Part shown: piece by piece, positions 10,985-22,449 of the stretch
Position numbering within the stretch: the first letter of the stretch is position 1
Layout: every line of letters begins with the position of its first letter
Assembly: GCA_024364805.1 (NCBI GenBank)
Contig: CM044495.1
Coordinates: forward strand, 28,591,343-28,655,342
Source of the DNA: Euprymna scolopes
Lineage: Eukaryota; Mollusca; Cephalopoda; Sepiida; Sepiolidae
Length of the DNA stretch: 64,000 nucleotides
Direction of reading: 5' to 3'
The notes under the pieces: generated by a model
The model's database searches: none
What the model saw: the letters and a program-made list of their open reading frames with translations, nothing else
Told to the model about the DNA's origin: nothing
Position numbers and translations under genes: made by a program

Positions 10985-11410
10985 GAATACCCATTCAAGA
11001 ATTGGCAAAATTCCCCACACAAAACAGCTTTTGCACCATGCATAGAAATTGTGTTCAGAAAGTCATAATGATCAGTTAATTAGCTTAGAAATAAATCATG
11101 TACATAGAAACATAAATATATACAGATACCTAACTTACCCTCCTAAATGTTGAAATTAACAGTAATTGTGCCTATGTTGCTAAGAATATATATTTCCAAA
11201 TTAATCATGATCGGTTCATTAGTTTAGGAGGTCATCTAGTACCATGAGATACACACACACACCCATATATGCCTAATTGTATTAAAATGCACTCCCTCAA
11301 ATGTTAAAGCTTACAAAACAAATAATGTATCCAGGTTACTCATTGTGTTGCCTAGAATATATATTCCAAAATTCACCCACTCATTAGTTTAGGAGATTAT
11401 CTTATATATA
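10985..11410. repeat. Degenerate tandem repeat, ~140-180-bp units
   Basis: Units end with related text: 'gatcagttaattagctta' (~11070), 'gatcggttcattagtttagg' (~11210) and 'actcattagtttaggagatt' (~11390). Each also contains a 'ccaaattaatcatgat'-like block. A (TA)(GA)(GATA) microsatellite follows at 11403-11448. A lone unit is at 8045-8080. Confidence 0.5.
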
Positions 11411-12215
11411 TATAGAGAGAGAGAGAGAGACAGACAGATAGATAGATGTTGGTCTTTATTATTAAAACTAAAAATAAAGGTAATGACACAAATATCGTTA
11501 TATTTTACTAACAAGGATCTTTAGAATTGCAGGCATATTTTGAATGGATATTTTTACCTATAAAAATCAAAATGGCCACCAGAGTTACACAGCCACATCA
11601 GGATGAGAACAGCAAAAAATGACGGAATAAAAAACTGAAAAATTTACAACCAACAATTCTAAATAAGAAAAGGGATGGTTGGATGGAGAGTGGAAAAATA
11701 CAAAATGGTTTGGTACCGAGATGGGACGAATTCCATTACCGGTCAACTCCGTCCACACCCACCGTCTACTGCCAATCTTTGAATCAACTATCAAAAATCC
11801 TTAGTCAGAGAAAGTCATAACCATGGTGGACAGATGAAATATAATGAATGGAAAACATAAGGATAGGTGTTTGTAGGGAAACGGGGGGGGGGAGCGAGGG
11901 AGGGGGCTAGAAACAGAAGCAGAGACTGCAAGATGAAGGCAGCTGATCAGATAAGACAAAGTTTTATATTCTGACAGATTAATCCTCTGCCTTATATCTT
12001 TTTCTGGCCACAGTCAGACAGACTGACCGACTATGAGAAACTAGATGACCAACTCCCTCTTACCATAAGCATTTCCCTGTCCTGCCCTGCCTACTCCATC
12101 AACCCCTTTCAGGACCTTCCCCTTCTTATGTGTTTGTGTGTCCACTCTTAAAGCCAACCACTCACCAAGTTGGCCATTTGGGATTTAATGGGTCATTCAT
12201 AATCTGCCTACTTAC

Positions 12216-12402
12216 AATATCCATAAAGCTTGGTTTGAGGTTTATATATCAGCTCTATTGGTTTGATTAGATCTGGGGAAGAGTCTGTTGGTGTGGAGAA
12301 AGCCAGGCTACTGAATGAGATGTTGGAGGGGGACGGGGTTGATGACAGAAGATGGTGTGGGTGTAGTTGCAGACTTAGAGGCTGTTGTAAGCCACAGTCA
12401 CA
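12216..12402 (-). CDS. Possible coding exon, Ser/Pro-rich, unrecognised
   Basis: A 187-nt minus-strand open stretch of higher GC than its surroundings. It follows a moderately pyrimidine-rich acceptor (ttctttgcattcctcaaag) and ends at a consensus donor (GATATT/GTAAGTA). It would encode CDCGLQQPLSLQLHPHH, then a Ser/Pro-rich run (STPSPSNISFSSLAFSTPTD) ending KLYGY. It ends in phase 1, so it cannot be spliced straight to the phase-0 exon at 6899-6958. The opposite strand is also partly open, which weakens the case. No homologue is recognised, and a chance opening is just as likely. Confidence 0.15.
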
Positions 12403-12726
12403 CTTTGAGGAATGCAAAGAATATAAAGTAGCCTCGGAGAAGAAGCATTAGAAAACCATGAACGGAAATATAAAATGTGTTTGAAAGTGAAAAAGCGTGG
12501 CTGCTGAACAGGTTTTGAATATGGTTCTGTTATATTATATATACGCCATTTATATGTGATCGTTATGAATATCCGTACGTCTCCCAGTAAAATAAGTGGA
12601 CTTCATTTCATTTCCAGGACTGTCATTGCTCGTCTCTCTTATACCTAATATATAAAGTTATCTTGTCAGATTTCCAAAGTAAGACTGAAGTAGAATTTAA
12701 GCTATTTTTAACAATTTTTTTTTACA

Positions 12727-13085
12727 AAGGAGTTACTACTCATCAAGGCCCGAAGACCACTCAAGGATAAGAGTGTATGGTAGTCAACGAGTCAATATCA
12801 TAGTAAACGTTAGTAGTGGAAATTTGGTAAATTAGATTACTTAAAGGGACAGCTCATCAAAAACTTTACGTTGGACTTAAAGACGACCATATTATACTCA
12901 ACTGGAAAGCAGGGAAATGGAAGAGAGTTCTACAGGCGTGCAGTTCTTAGAAGGAAGCTTTGTTCATGGAATCTATGTTTAGGTTGAGGCACAGATAGTG
13001 GTTTCAACTAGACAAGTATTTTTGATGAAAGTTTAGCAAGGGGGACCCTAAATTGGAGCTCAGACGAGCTGGCAAACCAAACTTG
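12727..13085 (-). mobile_element. LINE 3' end
   Basis: The low end is the 3' signature on the minus strand (catcaaggcccgaagaccac, tcaaggataag). Going upward it matches other copies at 'aactggaaagcagg', 'aagagagttctacaggcgtg', 'ttcttagaaggaagctttg' and 'agattggagctcagacgag'-like text. About 360 bp of C-terminus and 3' UTR remain. It is close kin to 33484-34240. Confidence 0.75.
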
Positions 13086-13302
13086 TTATGGTTGTACAAT
13101 TCAAGTTATTCACAATATAACATACTTTGCTCCAATCTAAATAACATACTTAGTCTGCCATAGACGACTGTCGATATGGAATAGTTTTAAATGATTACCT
13201 AAAAATAAAAACTGTGATAAAATATTTTTAATTGAATATAGTAGTTGTCTAGCTTAAGTTTAAATATGTGCATTTCAGACAATGCCGAGTAGGTATATAT
13301 AT

Positions 13303-13676
13303 TAGTGATGGGACGATTCCAATATCCCCTTCCCTCCCCAGAATCAGATTCCTTATAAATCTTTGAATATTTAGCTAGAAAGTTAATCCCCCCCCCCATA
13401 AAACACATGTTCAATGTGCAGATATTTTCTCAAACGTAAAAATACACTTGTTGGGGATGATATTTAAATTTTAGTTTTACTGTTAGCTTAAAAATCTATA
13501 AATATTTATCATTTTATCATTACTACCAGCAATGGAAGATTTTGTTTGAAAAAAAAACAAATAAAATAAGATAAAAGGTAACGTTTTTAGCATCAGAAAA
13601 TATGGACAAATTTTTCTGATGCTGACACCCCCAAAACTTCCACTTTTTCGAATTCCAAGAAATCATTCCAACACTA
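13303..13676. mobile_element. hAT-like non-autonomous element
   Basis: Starts TAGTGATGGGACGATTCCA and ends, on the opposite strand, TAGTGTTGGAATGATTTC, so the ends are imperfect inverted repeats. The start, the phrase 'aaatatttagct' and the 3' end recur in the element at 61951-62289. It sits at a TA/TG microsatellite (13677-13712), so its target duplication cannot be judged. No transposase is present. Confidence 0.5.
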
Positions 13677-13712
<36 letters not shown>

Positions 13713-14205
13713 AATCTCAATTTTCAACATTTACAGCAAGAGTGTCAATATGTGGGTAAAACTTAGTAATTTACGAAAATATATGGTAGTTAAGTTACAC
13801 AGAAAATTCCGACGATTCTCTATGAGAATGAAATTCATTATATATATAATTCAATGTCTGTCTCATGCCCCACAAAGGAGCTAATAACACGTGTGATAAA
13901 ATTAAACTAATCTATAAGTGCTAGGTAAACATCTGAATAACTCGGCAGGCAAGATAAAGCCAGGTAACCACATATATTTTGTGGGCCGACTTATACACTG
14001 AGACAAAATTAATGTTTAAAATGTCTAGTTTTTATTTAGAACTGATTTCATTCAAAGTTTTAAGACAAAGAAATACATTTTATAAATAAAGAGCAGAGAA
14101 CACTCCTTCAAGATATTAATATTTGAATTATAGCATCTATGATTTTAGATGATTACATGTTTTTTCTAAGACTATTATTTCGTAAAATGTGAAATTTATT
14201 ACTTT

Positions 14206-14248
14206 CACTCAATAAATGCACTTTATAAATGTGCGTGTAGTAGTAGTA

Positions 14249-14321
<73 letters not shown>

Positions 14322-14479
14322 AGGAGCAAACCAAGTCACACGTCCGTCAACGTTTCCTCTTTATTGTAAGACTTCTTCTGAATGACAATACAATAAAGGC
14401 GCAAGGTTGATGGAAGTGTGACTTGGTTTGTTCCTTTTCTAACTCTCTATCTTATCAGAATACCTTTTCCAATAATCCT

Positions 14480-14512
<33 letters not shown>
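14206..14512. repeat. TA/GA microsatellites enclosing a 52-bp-arm hairpin
   Basis: A unit 'caataaatgcactttataaa' with 'gtgcgtgtagtagtag' leads into (TA)n at 14252-14283, then (GA)n. Next come inverted arms 14318-14371 and 14385-14440 (aaggagcaaaccaagtcaca / tgtgacttggtttgttcctt), and (TA)n again at 14483-14512. Each arm read outward holds a decayed form of the retroposon core (gaagaagtcttacaataaag, then aggaaacgttgac), so the hairpin looks like two retroposon 3' ends in inverted order. Confidence 0.6.
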
Positions 14513-14516
<4 letters not shown>

Positions 14517-14519
14517 GAC

Positions 14520-15495
14520 ATAGTAAAATATAAATGTTTTTTGTAAATTGATTGAAGTATTGTTTCAGTGGGCAAACGGTGACTAGAATGTGGAGTTCGA
14601 ATTGACTATTGGTGAACATGATCAAGCATGGGGGGAAAAAAATTTCTATCCAACACATACTAGCATGTAAAAACGACCTTAAAATGAACGTCCAGATGAT
14701 ATAAAGATATACATATATTACTTGACATATGATCATAAAACGATAAAACAAATTGGACGATATAAAATTTTTAAAAAAAAGTTACTTAACATTTTATGCA
14801 GCGTTTCAAATGCAGAAAAAAACTGCTGAAAATGGTGCATGTATATTTTTAGCTATTTTATTTGCTCTTGAAAAAGCCCATGAAATATAGGGCAAAACGT
14901 TGAGTAACTTGATATATAAATGTAGATAGAATTTCATTTCTGCGTACACAATCAGAATTAATTTCCAGACATGTTGTATGCATGCATCTATAATATATAG
15001 AAACCCATTTGCAAGTATACAGAAATGCACACATGTGCATGTATGCAGAAAATTCATTAGAATCCACTTGATCAAAGATCTTAATTATATTAAGCCATCA
15101 AAACACTCCAAAGAAAAAATTCCACTTAAAGAGTGAACAGAATTAATGAAAAGGAATTGCCTTGTAATTTTCAAAATTCTTTATCTATTACAGATTTTCT
15201 CAATCGATATTTGAGCCAAGAAGAATCAATTTGCATATTAGAATTTAGTTGGGGACAAATTAGACATGATGGGAAAAGTTGGCAGTCGTGGGTTGGCCTT
15301 CCACTCCACCAGTATTTATTTAGCACACATTCTCATTCCTTCTATTTTTTATCGAGCTCACTTTCTGTTTGAATTCATCATCCACATGTTTTCTTTTTAC
15401 TTTGATTGTGATCCATGATAATTAGTTTTACATAAATAATTGGCACTAAAAGGTATTATTGGCTCTGATTTGCTGAGTTCTGTCACATGAAGGTT
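14520..15495. other. Unannotated stretch with one core-motif remnant
   Basis: No gene is seen. At 14869-14906 there is 'gaaaaagcccatgaaatata' plus 'gggcaaaacgttgagtaac', the stem-loop and GAAACGTTG-like core found in SINE-A and SINE-B. It marks a retroposon remnant whose head I cannot place. Confidence 0.35.
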
Positions 15496-15499
15496 TTTT

Positions 15500-15660
15500 T
15501 TTTTTTGTTTTACGGTATATCAACCCTTTTTGGGATTATTTAATGTGAAATCTGGTAATTTTGGAAAAGGTTTTATTGTTCAAGTTCTTTATATCTTCAA
15601 GTTTTTTTTTTTTAATCACAATTGAATCATTTGCATTGGTGACCTCTACTGTTTTCCCAC
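15500..15660 (-). mobile_element. SINE-D, 3' part
   Basis: The plus strand reads 'tgttttacggtatatcaacc', 'ttttgggattatttaatg' and 'ttcaagttctttatatcttc', matching 16155 and 29745. The head half is absent or unrecognisable. Confidence 0.55.
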
Positions 15661-16154
15661 TGCACAAGGCTGCAAAATGGAGCCAATAGCCAGTGCGCCA
15701 GAATGGGTGTGCACTCTGTCTCACCAAATACAGCCTGAGCAGCCACATCAACATTCTTCCATCACTTAAAGCTACTGCCAATAAACTAGTTCATTCTCAA
15801 AGAGAATGTAAAAACTGGTGGGGCGCAACTCCTACAACCAATAACGACAAAATAAGCTTTGCTCATTGCCGAGACAGACCAGCTTTGAGGAATGATTCCT
15901 TCTGTTGTATCATCATGTTTACTTTAAGCAGAGAATGCATAAAATTTGTTATTGCAATGTTATTCACTCTAATAAGTCAAGTTGAGTTGGTTTCTTCTCT
16001 CGAATTTGAGAGCTCAGCCAAGTACTTTTTTATGGTTGTTATTTTATCAGCTGTCCACTGACATGCATGCAAATTAGGTCTCCCTCTGAGGGCCAAGCTG
16101 TATGTCCAAACCATCAAAAACGTCAGTTGCAATAGGACAGATGGCATAGACTCA
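15661..16154. other. Unannotated stretch with a weak open frame
   Basis: A plus-strand frame of 122 codons (15693-16061) is open but shows no domain I recognise. One segment (CALCLTKYSLSSHI) is faintly like the zinc-finger-type end of some LINE tails, too weak to call. It lies between two SINE-D pieces. Confidence 0.25.
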
Positions 16155-16370
16155 ATATTGGTTTGGTTGTTTTCTTTTACATCAAATCAACTCTTTTGCA
16201 AATATTTAATGCCGAATCCAGAAATTTTGGAAAATAATTTTGTTTCAAGTTCTTTATATCGTCAAATATTTGTACATGATTTTTTTTTTTGTAAAGAATA
16301 AGCATTGATTTTTTACTTTGCAGGACATGATTAAGTTTTGCAATGGAAAGGAGAAAATAATAACATCAAT
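16155..16370 (-). mobile_element. SINE-D, 3' part
   Basis: The plus strand reads 'ttggttgttttcttttacat', 'atttaatgccgaatccag', 'ttcaagttctttatatcg' and 'gttttgcaatggaaaggag'. Same blocks and orientation as the copy at 2846-3060. Confidence 0.6.
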
Positions 16371-16818
16371 TTTTGATACATGTAAGTCAAGAAACCGATA
16401 TCTTCAGGCTGTTTGATCTGGTAACACCAGAGACTTGACATTTAGAGGTTGGACAGAGAATAGCAGTTGCAATATGGTTGGCCCACTAGCAATGCAAAGT
16501 TTTCACAATGACTGCCTCCGTCACAACAATTAAAATATTCTTCATGGATTAAAAATAATATTGAATACATAAACTCTTATGGTGTTAGCATTCGAAAGAT
16601 GTGCAGAGAATATATATATTTTTCTTTTTTAATTGTTCAGGACATGGAAACTACAGCTGTGCAAGATGAATCAAGAGAAGAGCACCCAAGATGATTTGAT
16701 TAATGGTGCATCGGAAGCTGTTATTAAACCCAATTAACAGAGATTAGGAATTAAGCATGCGTTTCAATGTGAACCAAACCACTATTCATCCGGAGTTGAA
16801 AAAGCTTGCAAAACTTAC

Positions 16819-16876
16819 TTTCAGTCAATAAATGCACTTTATAAATGTGCGTGTAGTAGTAGTAGTAGTAGTTTAC

Positions 16877-16937
<61 letters not shown>

Positions 16938-16940
16938 TTG
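16819..16940. repeat. Dispersed unit with (TAG)n and long (TA)n
   Basis: The block 'caataaatgcactttataaa' with 'tgtgcgtgtagtagtagtag' is repeated from 14212 and is again followed by (TA)n, here about 55 bp. The shared non-repetitive lead shows the microsatellite travelled with a mobile unit. Confidence 0.6.
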
Positions 16941-17076
16941 GAAAATATTTTTGAAAATGGTATTTGAATTCCACTTGTTGATTCAACACAAGTTGAATCG
17001 TTTTGTTGCTGATTAATGCTATTCAAACATATATGTATATCATACATATGTTGGAATGTGTATATATTGTTCGGTA

Positions 17077-17568
17077 AAATATCATATTCAATAGAGAATC
17101 AACTCTGTAATAATAAATACAAAATCTGCATGAATGAAAATATATTTAAGCATAATAAAATATGCATCAAGTGTGCTTGAAAGCCAAATTACAACGCAAT
17201 TTTACGAAAATTAACAAATATTTTACTTGCTTGAAAGTTATAATTGAAATACATTTTGGAGTCAAATCCTCAGTATCTTGTTTCTTTCATTTTTTTTCTT
17301 CTTTCTTGCCATGTTGTAAATTTGGAGAAAGAACTTTACAACATGGCAAGAAAGAAAAAAGAAACAAGATACTGAGGATTGAGTTTGACTCTGAAATATA
17401 TTTAAACTATAAATTTCAAGCAAGTAAAATATTTGCTTATTTTGCTAATATTATTTGATGCGTATTTTATTTTATTCAAAGTAAATCAATGCTTCTATAA
17501 TGGAACTCACACCTCTGACATATCTAAGCATAGTTTACAACCGGACAAGACCAGGTGCTCCTTGCTAG
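17077..17568 (+). mobile_element. Helitron-2 3' part, split by an insertion
   Basis: 17077-17154 matches the Helitron-2 interior (ggtaaaatatcatattcaat, ataaatacaaaatctgcat, gaaaatatatttaagcata). The end resumes at 17525-17568 (taagcatagtttacaaccgg, ... ccttgctag) and stops at CTAG before a T. An 8-bp TAAGCATA is present at both 17147-17154 and 17525-17532, bracketing a 370-bp insertion. Confidence 0.65.
17155..17475. mobile_element. Foldback element inserted in Helitron-2
   Basis: Two long inverted arms (about 17157-17320 and 17332-17475) meet at a short centre. Matching landmarks include 'cctcagtatcttgtttcttt' against 'aagaaacaagatactgagg', 'cttgccatgttgtaaa' against 'tttacaacatggcaag', and 'atatgcatcaa' against 'ttgatgcgtat'. 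No coding potential. The inserted DNA may extend to 17524, where the second TAAGCATA begins. Confidence 0.7.
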
Positions 17569-17569
17569 T

Positions 17570-18430
17570 CAGAAATAAATTTGTCAGTTGCTGAAGTTTG
17601 CACAGAACGAAACAACCTTGCACTGTTATAAAATTTATAAACACATGCACCATTCACTCACATATTTTGTTTAGATTCACTTTGTAAGAAATTTGAAAAT
17701 GTGTGCATATATATATATATACACACAAAGTTCTTTGTTGTAAGTGTTCATCCAAATATAACTCAGAGATAAACTTTTTTTAATTCAAATTTTTATTTCA
17801 TTTAGTCGTCCGTTTATCCCCCCCCCCCCGCATTTTTCAAAAATGAATTAATTATGCCCTTTTGATTTTCTCAAACTCAGAGTTTCTCAATTTAAAGAGA
17901 AGATTAAACAAACAAAAAAACTAAACTTTTATTTTTCCTTAGGATATGCTTTTTTTTTCTTTTTTTTTTTTTTTTTTTTTTTTTGCTCAGCTTGTGACTT
18001 TCATTGTCTTTCTTTTCTGAAGAGTTCGATTTTTATTTAGGCAGAGTCAATTTCTTTTTGTTCGTATTAAGGTTGTGCTCAATTGATTTTGGCAATTGCA
18101 AATAATAATTACGTCTGTGCGTGTGTATAGATATATGCGTAAAATATTTTCAGGTACATATGTGTGTATTCCTGTGCATGCATGTAATTATGCATGTCTA
18201 TTATGTGCATATGTGTGCATATATATCAGATTGTAATGAAAGTTCTGTTCAATTGTTCGAATAAGACAATCAAACACACGATAGCAGATTAAAATAATTG
18301 TCAATATAGTCCTCATTCTTCCCTATGACTATATATCAAGATTTTTAATGCCATGATTATGAAATTCTTGATGTCTTGAACTGAGAAAGGAAGCTAACTC
18401 ATTTTGAGTTCTTTTAATGTAATGATTACA
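17570..18430. other. Unannotated stretch, C-run and long T-run
   Basis: Contains a run of C (17818-17829), a T-run of about 24 (17960-17984) and 'gtgcatatgtgtgcatata'-type simple sequence near 18140-18225. No gene or named repeat. Confidence 0.4.
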
Positions 18431-18433
18431 GCT

Positions 18434-18594
18434 ATGACAACAGCATATTCTTTTCATTGTTTTGACTCAAGTATAGATTTGACACAGTTAGACAGTTAAT
18501 CAACCGAGAACCACTTCATTCTATATAAAAGCATATAAGATATAAACGGATACACACTCGAGTCAAAACAGTGAATAGATTATGCTGTTGTCCT
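18434..18594. mobile_element. Small MITE-like element with ~37-bp inverted ends
   Basis: 'gacaacagcatattcttttc' continuing 'attgttttgactcaagt' (18436-18472) is the inverse of 'actcgagtcaaaacagtgaa' continuing 'tagattatgctgttgtc' (18556-18592). The interior is ~83 bp. Target duplication is not clear. It could also be another inverted pair of retroposon ends. Confidence 0.5.
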
Positions 18595-18712
18595 AGCCCT
18601 AGGAATGATCTTACAAACTTCTAAAAAATTGATACTGTGTTGGTGCAAAATCTGAAAATCTGGTAGATGATTAATTTCTAAGCTATACTCTTGATGTGTA
18701 TTCATTTTCTTG

Positions 18713-18833
18713 TGGACTGTTATCCTCATCTTCATAGTTGTTGCCATTTCATGATGCTTCGGCTGACCCATCCTCTGGCTCTCTTCAGGTGGTTAGCCGT
18801 GACAAGATAGGAATGCTGAGTCTTAACTGTGTC
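18713..18833 (-). mobile_element. SINE-A 3' half, decayed
   Basis: The plus strand reads 'gactgttatcctcatcttca', 'tagttgttgcc', 'ctctggctctcttcaggtgg' and 'ttagccgtgacaagatagg', matching the reverse of SINE-A at 28021-28150. A T-run at 18846-18858 follows. Confidence 0.6.
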
Positions 18834-19219
18834 CAGTTAAATAATTTTTTTTTTTTTCAAATAAAAATAATTATGCTTCGCCAGTAATCAGAAATTCAAA
18901 ATGACGCAGCATCCAAAGGCAATTGAAGATTTAACAAAAATGGCACATAAATTTTGAATGATCTCAACTGATGTATAAAAGACACTTTGTCGAAGTGAGT
19001 TCCTATGAATTCCGAAACGGCTGGGTCGATTTTTTTTTTTTTTTTTGGAAATTTCATAAAAATGTACCTTATCTACCTGGCAGTGTTCTGAGATCTAAAA
19101 AAAAAAAAATCTTATCAAAGATGGAATAGTTTGATTTTGATCAAAGTTAACACCCTTATACAGTCTAACAGCACAAGTGAATTAAAAAAAGTTATATATC
19201 CACACAAGCAGAAGGGTTC

Positions 19220-19475
19220 AACGTATAAAATCAACAATAACTGCACGCCTGTGGAACTCTTCCGTTTTCCTGCTTCCCAGCTGACTACAACTTGGTTGTC
19301 TTCAAGTCTAACATAAACAAATTCTTGATGAACCGTCCCCTTAAGTAATCCAATCTACCAAATTTCCATTAATAACGACTACTACGATAGTATACCATTG
19401 ATTACTGTACACTCAATAACCCCTTATCCTCGAGTGGCCTCAGGGCTTTGATAAGTGATGACTCCTACCTAAAAA
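19220..19475 (+). mobile_element. LINE 3' end
   Basis: Reads the end of the ORF (ctgcacgcctgtggaactct, gctgactacaacttggttgt, ttcaagtctaacataaacaa) and then the 3' tail with the CTTATC...GATAAG stem-loop at about 19424-19458. It matches 25930-26160 closely. 5' truncated. Confidence 0.8.
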
Positions 19476-19479
19476 AAGT

Positions 19480-20530
19480 TCTTTGATAAGACAGAGACAC
19501 GTTCAAAATGAATGTTTTTGTTTAGAGTACAATTAACTTGACTTTTGCATTTTAAACTTGAATTCAAGCTGTTTTATAAAAAAATAATTTTATAAAATCA
19601 AGAGTAGGTTCTCTGCAGTGCAATGTAGATGACAATGAATTGTGGACTAAGTCACTGCACAGAAGTCACATGAAGCTTCCTCCAGACTAGAGCAGGCAAT
19701 CAATCGATTTGATTGAGAAATATGGCATTTCACCGATTTTGATGATAGAAGTATTCATTAATCCTCATTCAAATCCGGGTAACATCCGATCTCTAGAAAT
19801 CTAACACAAAGAAACAAATTGTAATGTTTAAAGCAAAATTATTAAATATTTAAAGTATAAAACCAAAATATTTTATGAAAGAAAATATCTAAAAATCAGG
19901 TAAAAATAGTGAAATACTGAATTATCTAATCGCCATGACCATTAAAAACTTATTTCATAAATTTTACAAAGATTATTCCAGAATTGTTAGTAGTTTATGC
20001 TATGACATTTTACCTTGCGTATGTTAGCTACATCAACTAGTTCTATACAAAGATTTTTTTTCTTCTAATTTTCTCTCTCTCACTCCAAAAATGCCTCTCA
20101 ACAACTTCCAATAATTTCACAACGCATTTCAAAATCGAAAATAATTTGAACAAAAATGTTTTTAAAGCAAATACATAAAAATCTCAATAAGCAAGGACAG
20201 CAATTAACTTAGTTTTAATTAAAAATCAAAACAAGTTTGTTTTTTTGTTTTTTGTTGAATTCCGAAAAAAGAAAAAAATCTGAGAAAATTTATTAATAAC
20301 GAAATGGAAAATAAAAATGTCAAAAGAGAAAAAATTCAAATAATTCAGTCTCTTCTCCCCATCTCCTTCCACTTCTCCCCCAAGATACAAATGATTGAAA
20401 AGCCTCGATTCCACTTGCTTCCTTCCTCCCGAGATGAGTGTGAAATTGTCGCTTTGTTCTCATTCCGTGTGGATTTTATCTTTTTATTTAACCTTCAATC
20501 AGCATTTTCTTTTTGCTTCTTCTGACAATG
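19480..20530. other. Unannotated stretch
   Basis: AT-rich; no gene or identified repeat. The overlapping short frames near 20226-20595 arise from T- and C-rich low-complexity sequence. Confidence 0.35.
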
Positions 20531-20539
20531 CAAGACATC

Positions 20540-20660
20540 GTCAAATTTCAAAGAAAATTCATCATCATCATCAAAAAAAACAAATTTCAAGTTAAATTTA
20601 TCATCATCACCAATAATAAATTCAAAGTCAAATTTAGCATCATCATCAAGAATTTTAAAA
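20540..20660. repeat. Short tandem repeat with (ATC)n, ~45-bp unit
   Basis: 'aaatttatcatcatcacc' and 'caaatttagcatcatcatca' recur with 'aaattcaaagtc'-type spacers, about three degenerate units. Low-complexity sequence. Confidence 0.45.
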
Positions 20661-21177
20661 ATATTTTTTTTTTTTTTAATTTATTCTCACTTTCGATCCA
20701 TTTTTTTTCCATGACAAAAATGGTTATTTTATCCAAGAATATTTACGATCATCTACCATAATTTTCTGAGCGGAGGATTTTTATTTACATTTTTTTTTTG
20801 TTATTTGTCAATCTCGTGTCTATATTTTGATTGTTATTTGCGAACATGTTTTGGACATAGACCTCCTGGGTGTTTTTGTGTGCAGTCTGCCACACACAGT
20901 AACCTTCTGCTAAGATTAATGAATACAGAGTATGACCAAAATAATCAGACCATATGAAAACATTTCCAGGATTTTTTTTATTTCATGAATGTGAATGATG
21001 CAATCAACCAATTTCAGATATAATTATTTAGAAGAAGCTCTAATCTTAAGACTTTGTGCCAAAAAGATAGCTTTTATGACCTACTTTAAGCCCCCCTGAA
21101 AGCCATATATTTTATATCAATCGTGTAGATGCCAAAAATTTCAAGTTAGTTGACAACAGACAAATCACACATTAGCA

Positions 21178-21179
<2 letters not shown>

Positions 21180-21228
<49 letters not shown>
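21180..21228. repeat. (TA)n microsatellite
   Basis: About 48 bp of uninterrupted TA. A second TG/TA run lies at 21627-21680. Confidence 0.9.
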
Positions 21229-21229
<1 letters not shown>

Positions 21230-21626
21230 GGAAAAATCACCTACCCACACAACATCCTTATATTTTCTTTTTAAAAAGTAAATATAAAGATGGCATGTAA
21301 GTAAGTCCAACTGCTTGTTCTCTAAAAAAAAAATAGAGACTATGAATGTATTCTAATATGTATAAATAATGTATTTTGCCGTCTGAAGAGTAGCTATGTA
21401 TGAATATTTTAAAATGATATAATATTTAAGATTGTCTAAATAGCTATGAAACAATTGGAACGCATGAGAAAATACACAATAAGATTTTCTCATTTTATAT
21501 TTTGTTGCTCGATTATGAAAACTGATAATCATCGAGTCAATCAATTTTGACGTTTGTTTTATTAGTATATGACCACTACCGGAATTTTAATATATTAAAA
21601 TTTTGGTTAAAAAAATACTAATAAAG

Positions 21627-21671
<45 letters not shown>

Positions 21672-21867
21672 CACACACACAGTTTTTAAATTCCCAAAAC
21701 ATATTTTCATGGTAAACAACTTATGATCCCTACAATAACATAAGGACTACTGTAAGCTTTTGAAAGCAAACTAATTCAGTGGCTGCAAAAGATTAATTGA
21801 CTTACAAGCAAAGGGGTTTTCCAACAAAGGACGTGGGACTAAAAGTTTTTTTTTGTGTGTGTACACA

Positions 21868-22447
21868 AGAAACCTTCCAAAAGTAATGTCTCCCATTTTT
21901 TATTCCACACGAATGGATCAGAGGTGATTGAAAATTGCATTGTTATTACTGATTTTATGCATTCATGGCTTAAAAGTTTCATCTCTTTGTTATAGATACT
22001 GATGGTGTTAGACCAAGAAAGCAACCCCTGTCATGGACGTGCATCAGAAGCTGAGATGTGTCACTAAATTCATCCATGCAGAAAAAATTGAACCAATCAG
22101 CATTTACCAGTGCCTGGGTTCCACTCTGAAATCGACGAACCCATCTCATAAATGTGTTGACATCAATTGCATCAGCTCCGTAAACGTTCAACAGGCGCTG
22201 GTAAATGTTGATCGGTTCAATTTTTTTCTGCATGGAGGAATTCAATGCTGCATCTCTGCTTCTGACGCACGTCCATGACAGAGAGTTGTTTTCTTAAGAG
22301 TTTTACATAGTCAATATATGCAACAGGGAGATGAAACTTTCAGGTCATGAATGCATAAGTTCAGTCATTATAACAATGAAATTTGCAGTCAGCTCTGATC
22401 CATTCATGCGGAATAAAAAAATAAGAGGCATTAAAACTCGTAAAACG
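21868..22447. mobile_element. Two mariner 5' ends fused head to head (foldback)
   Basis: Left arm 21868-22118 (plus) and right arm 22120-22447 (minus) are inverted copies of the same mariner-like 5' end: leader with 'cgaatggatcagag', then ATGGACGT...CAGAAG. The left copy encodes MDVHQKLRCVTKFIHAEKIE then PISIYQCL. The minus copy encodes MDVRQKQRCSIEFLHAEK, has one extra A near 22222 that shifts the frame, and resumes IEPINIYQRLLNVYGADAID then VNTFMRWVRRFQSG. That is the N-terminal helix-turn-helix DNA-binding region of mariner transposases. The left copy stops earlier than the right. No catalytic part is present, so it cannot make transposase. Confidence 0.75.
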
Positions 22448-22449
22448 AA

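Noticed and set aside
16751-17047. 98-codon frame with IYIYIY run
   Set aside because: Translation of a (TA)n microsatellite.
21790-21840. Minus-strand exon ending at a GTAAGT donor (~34 nt)
   Set aside because: The acceptor has no pyrimidine tract (A-run instead) and it abuts the mariner foldback.
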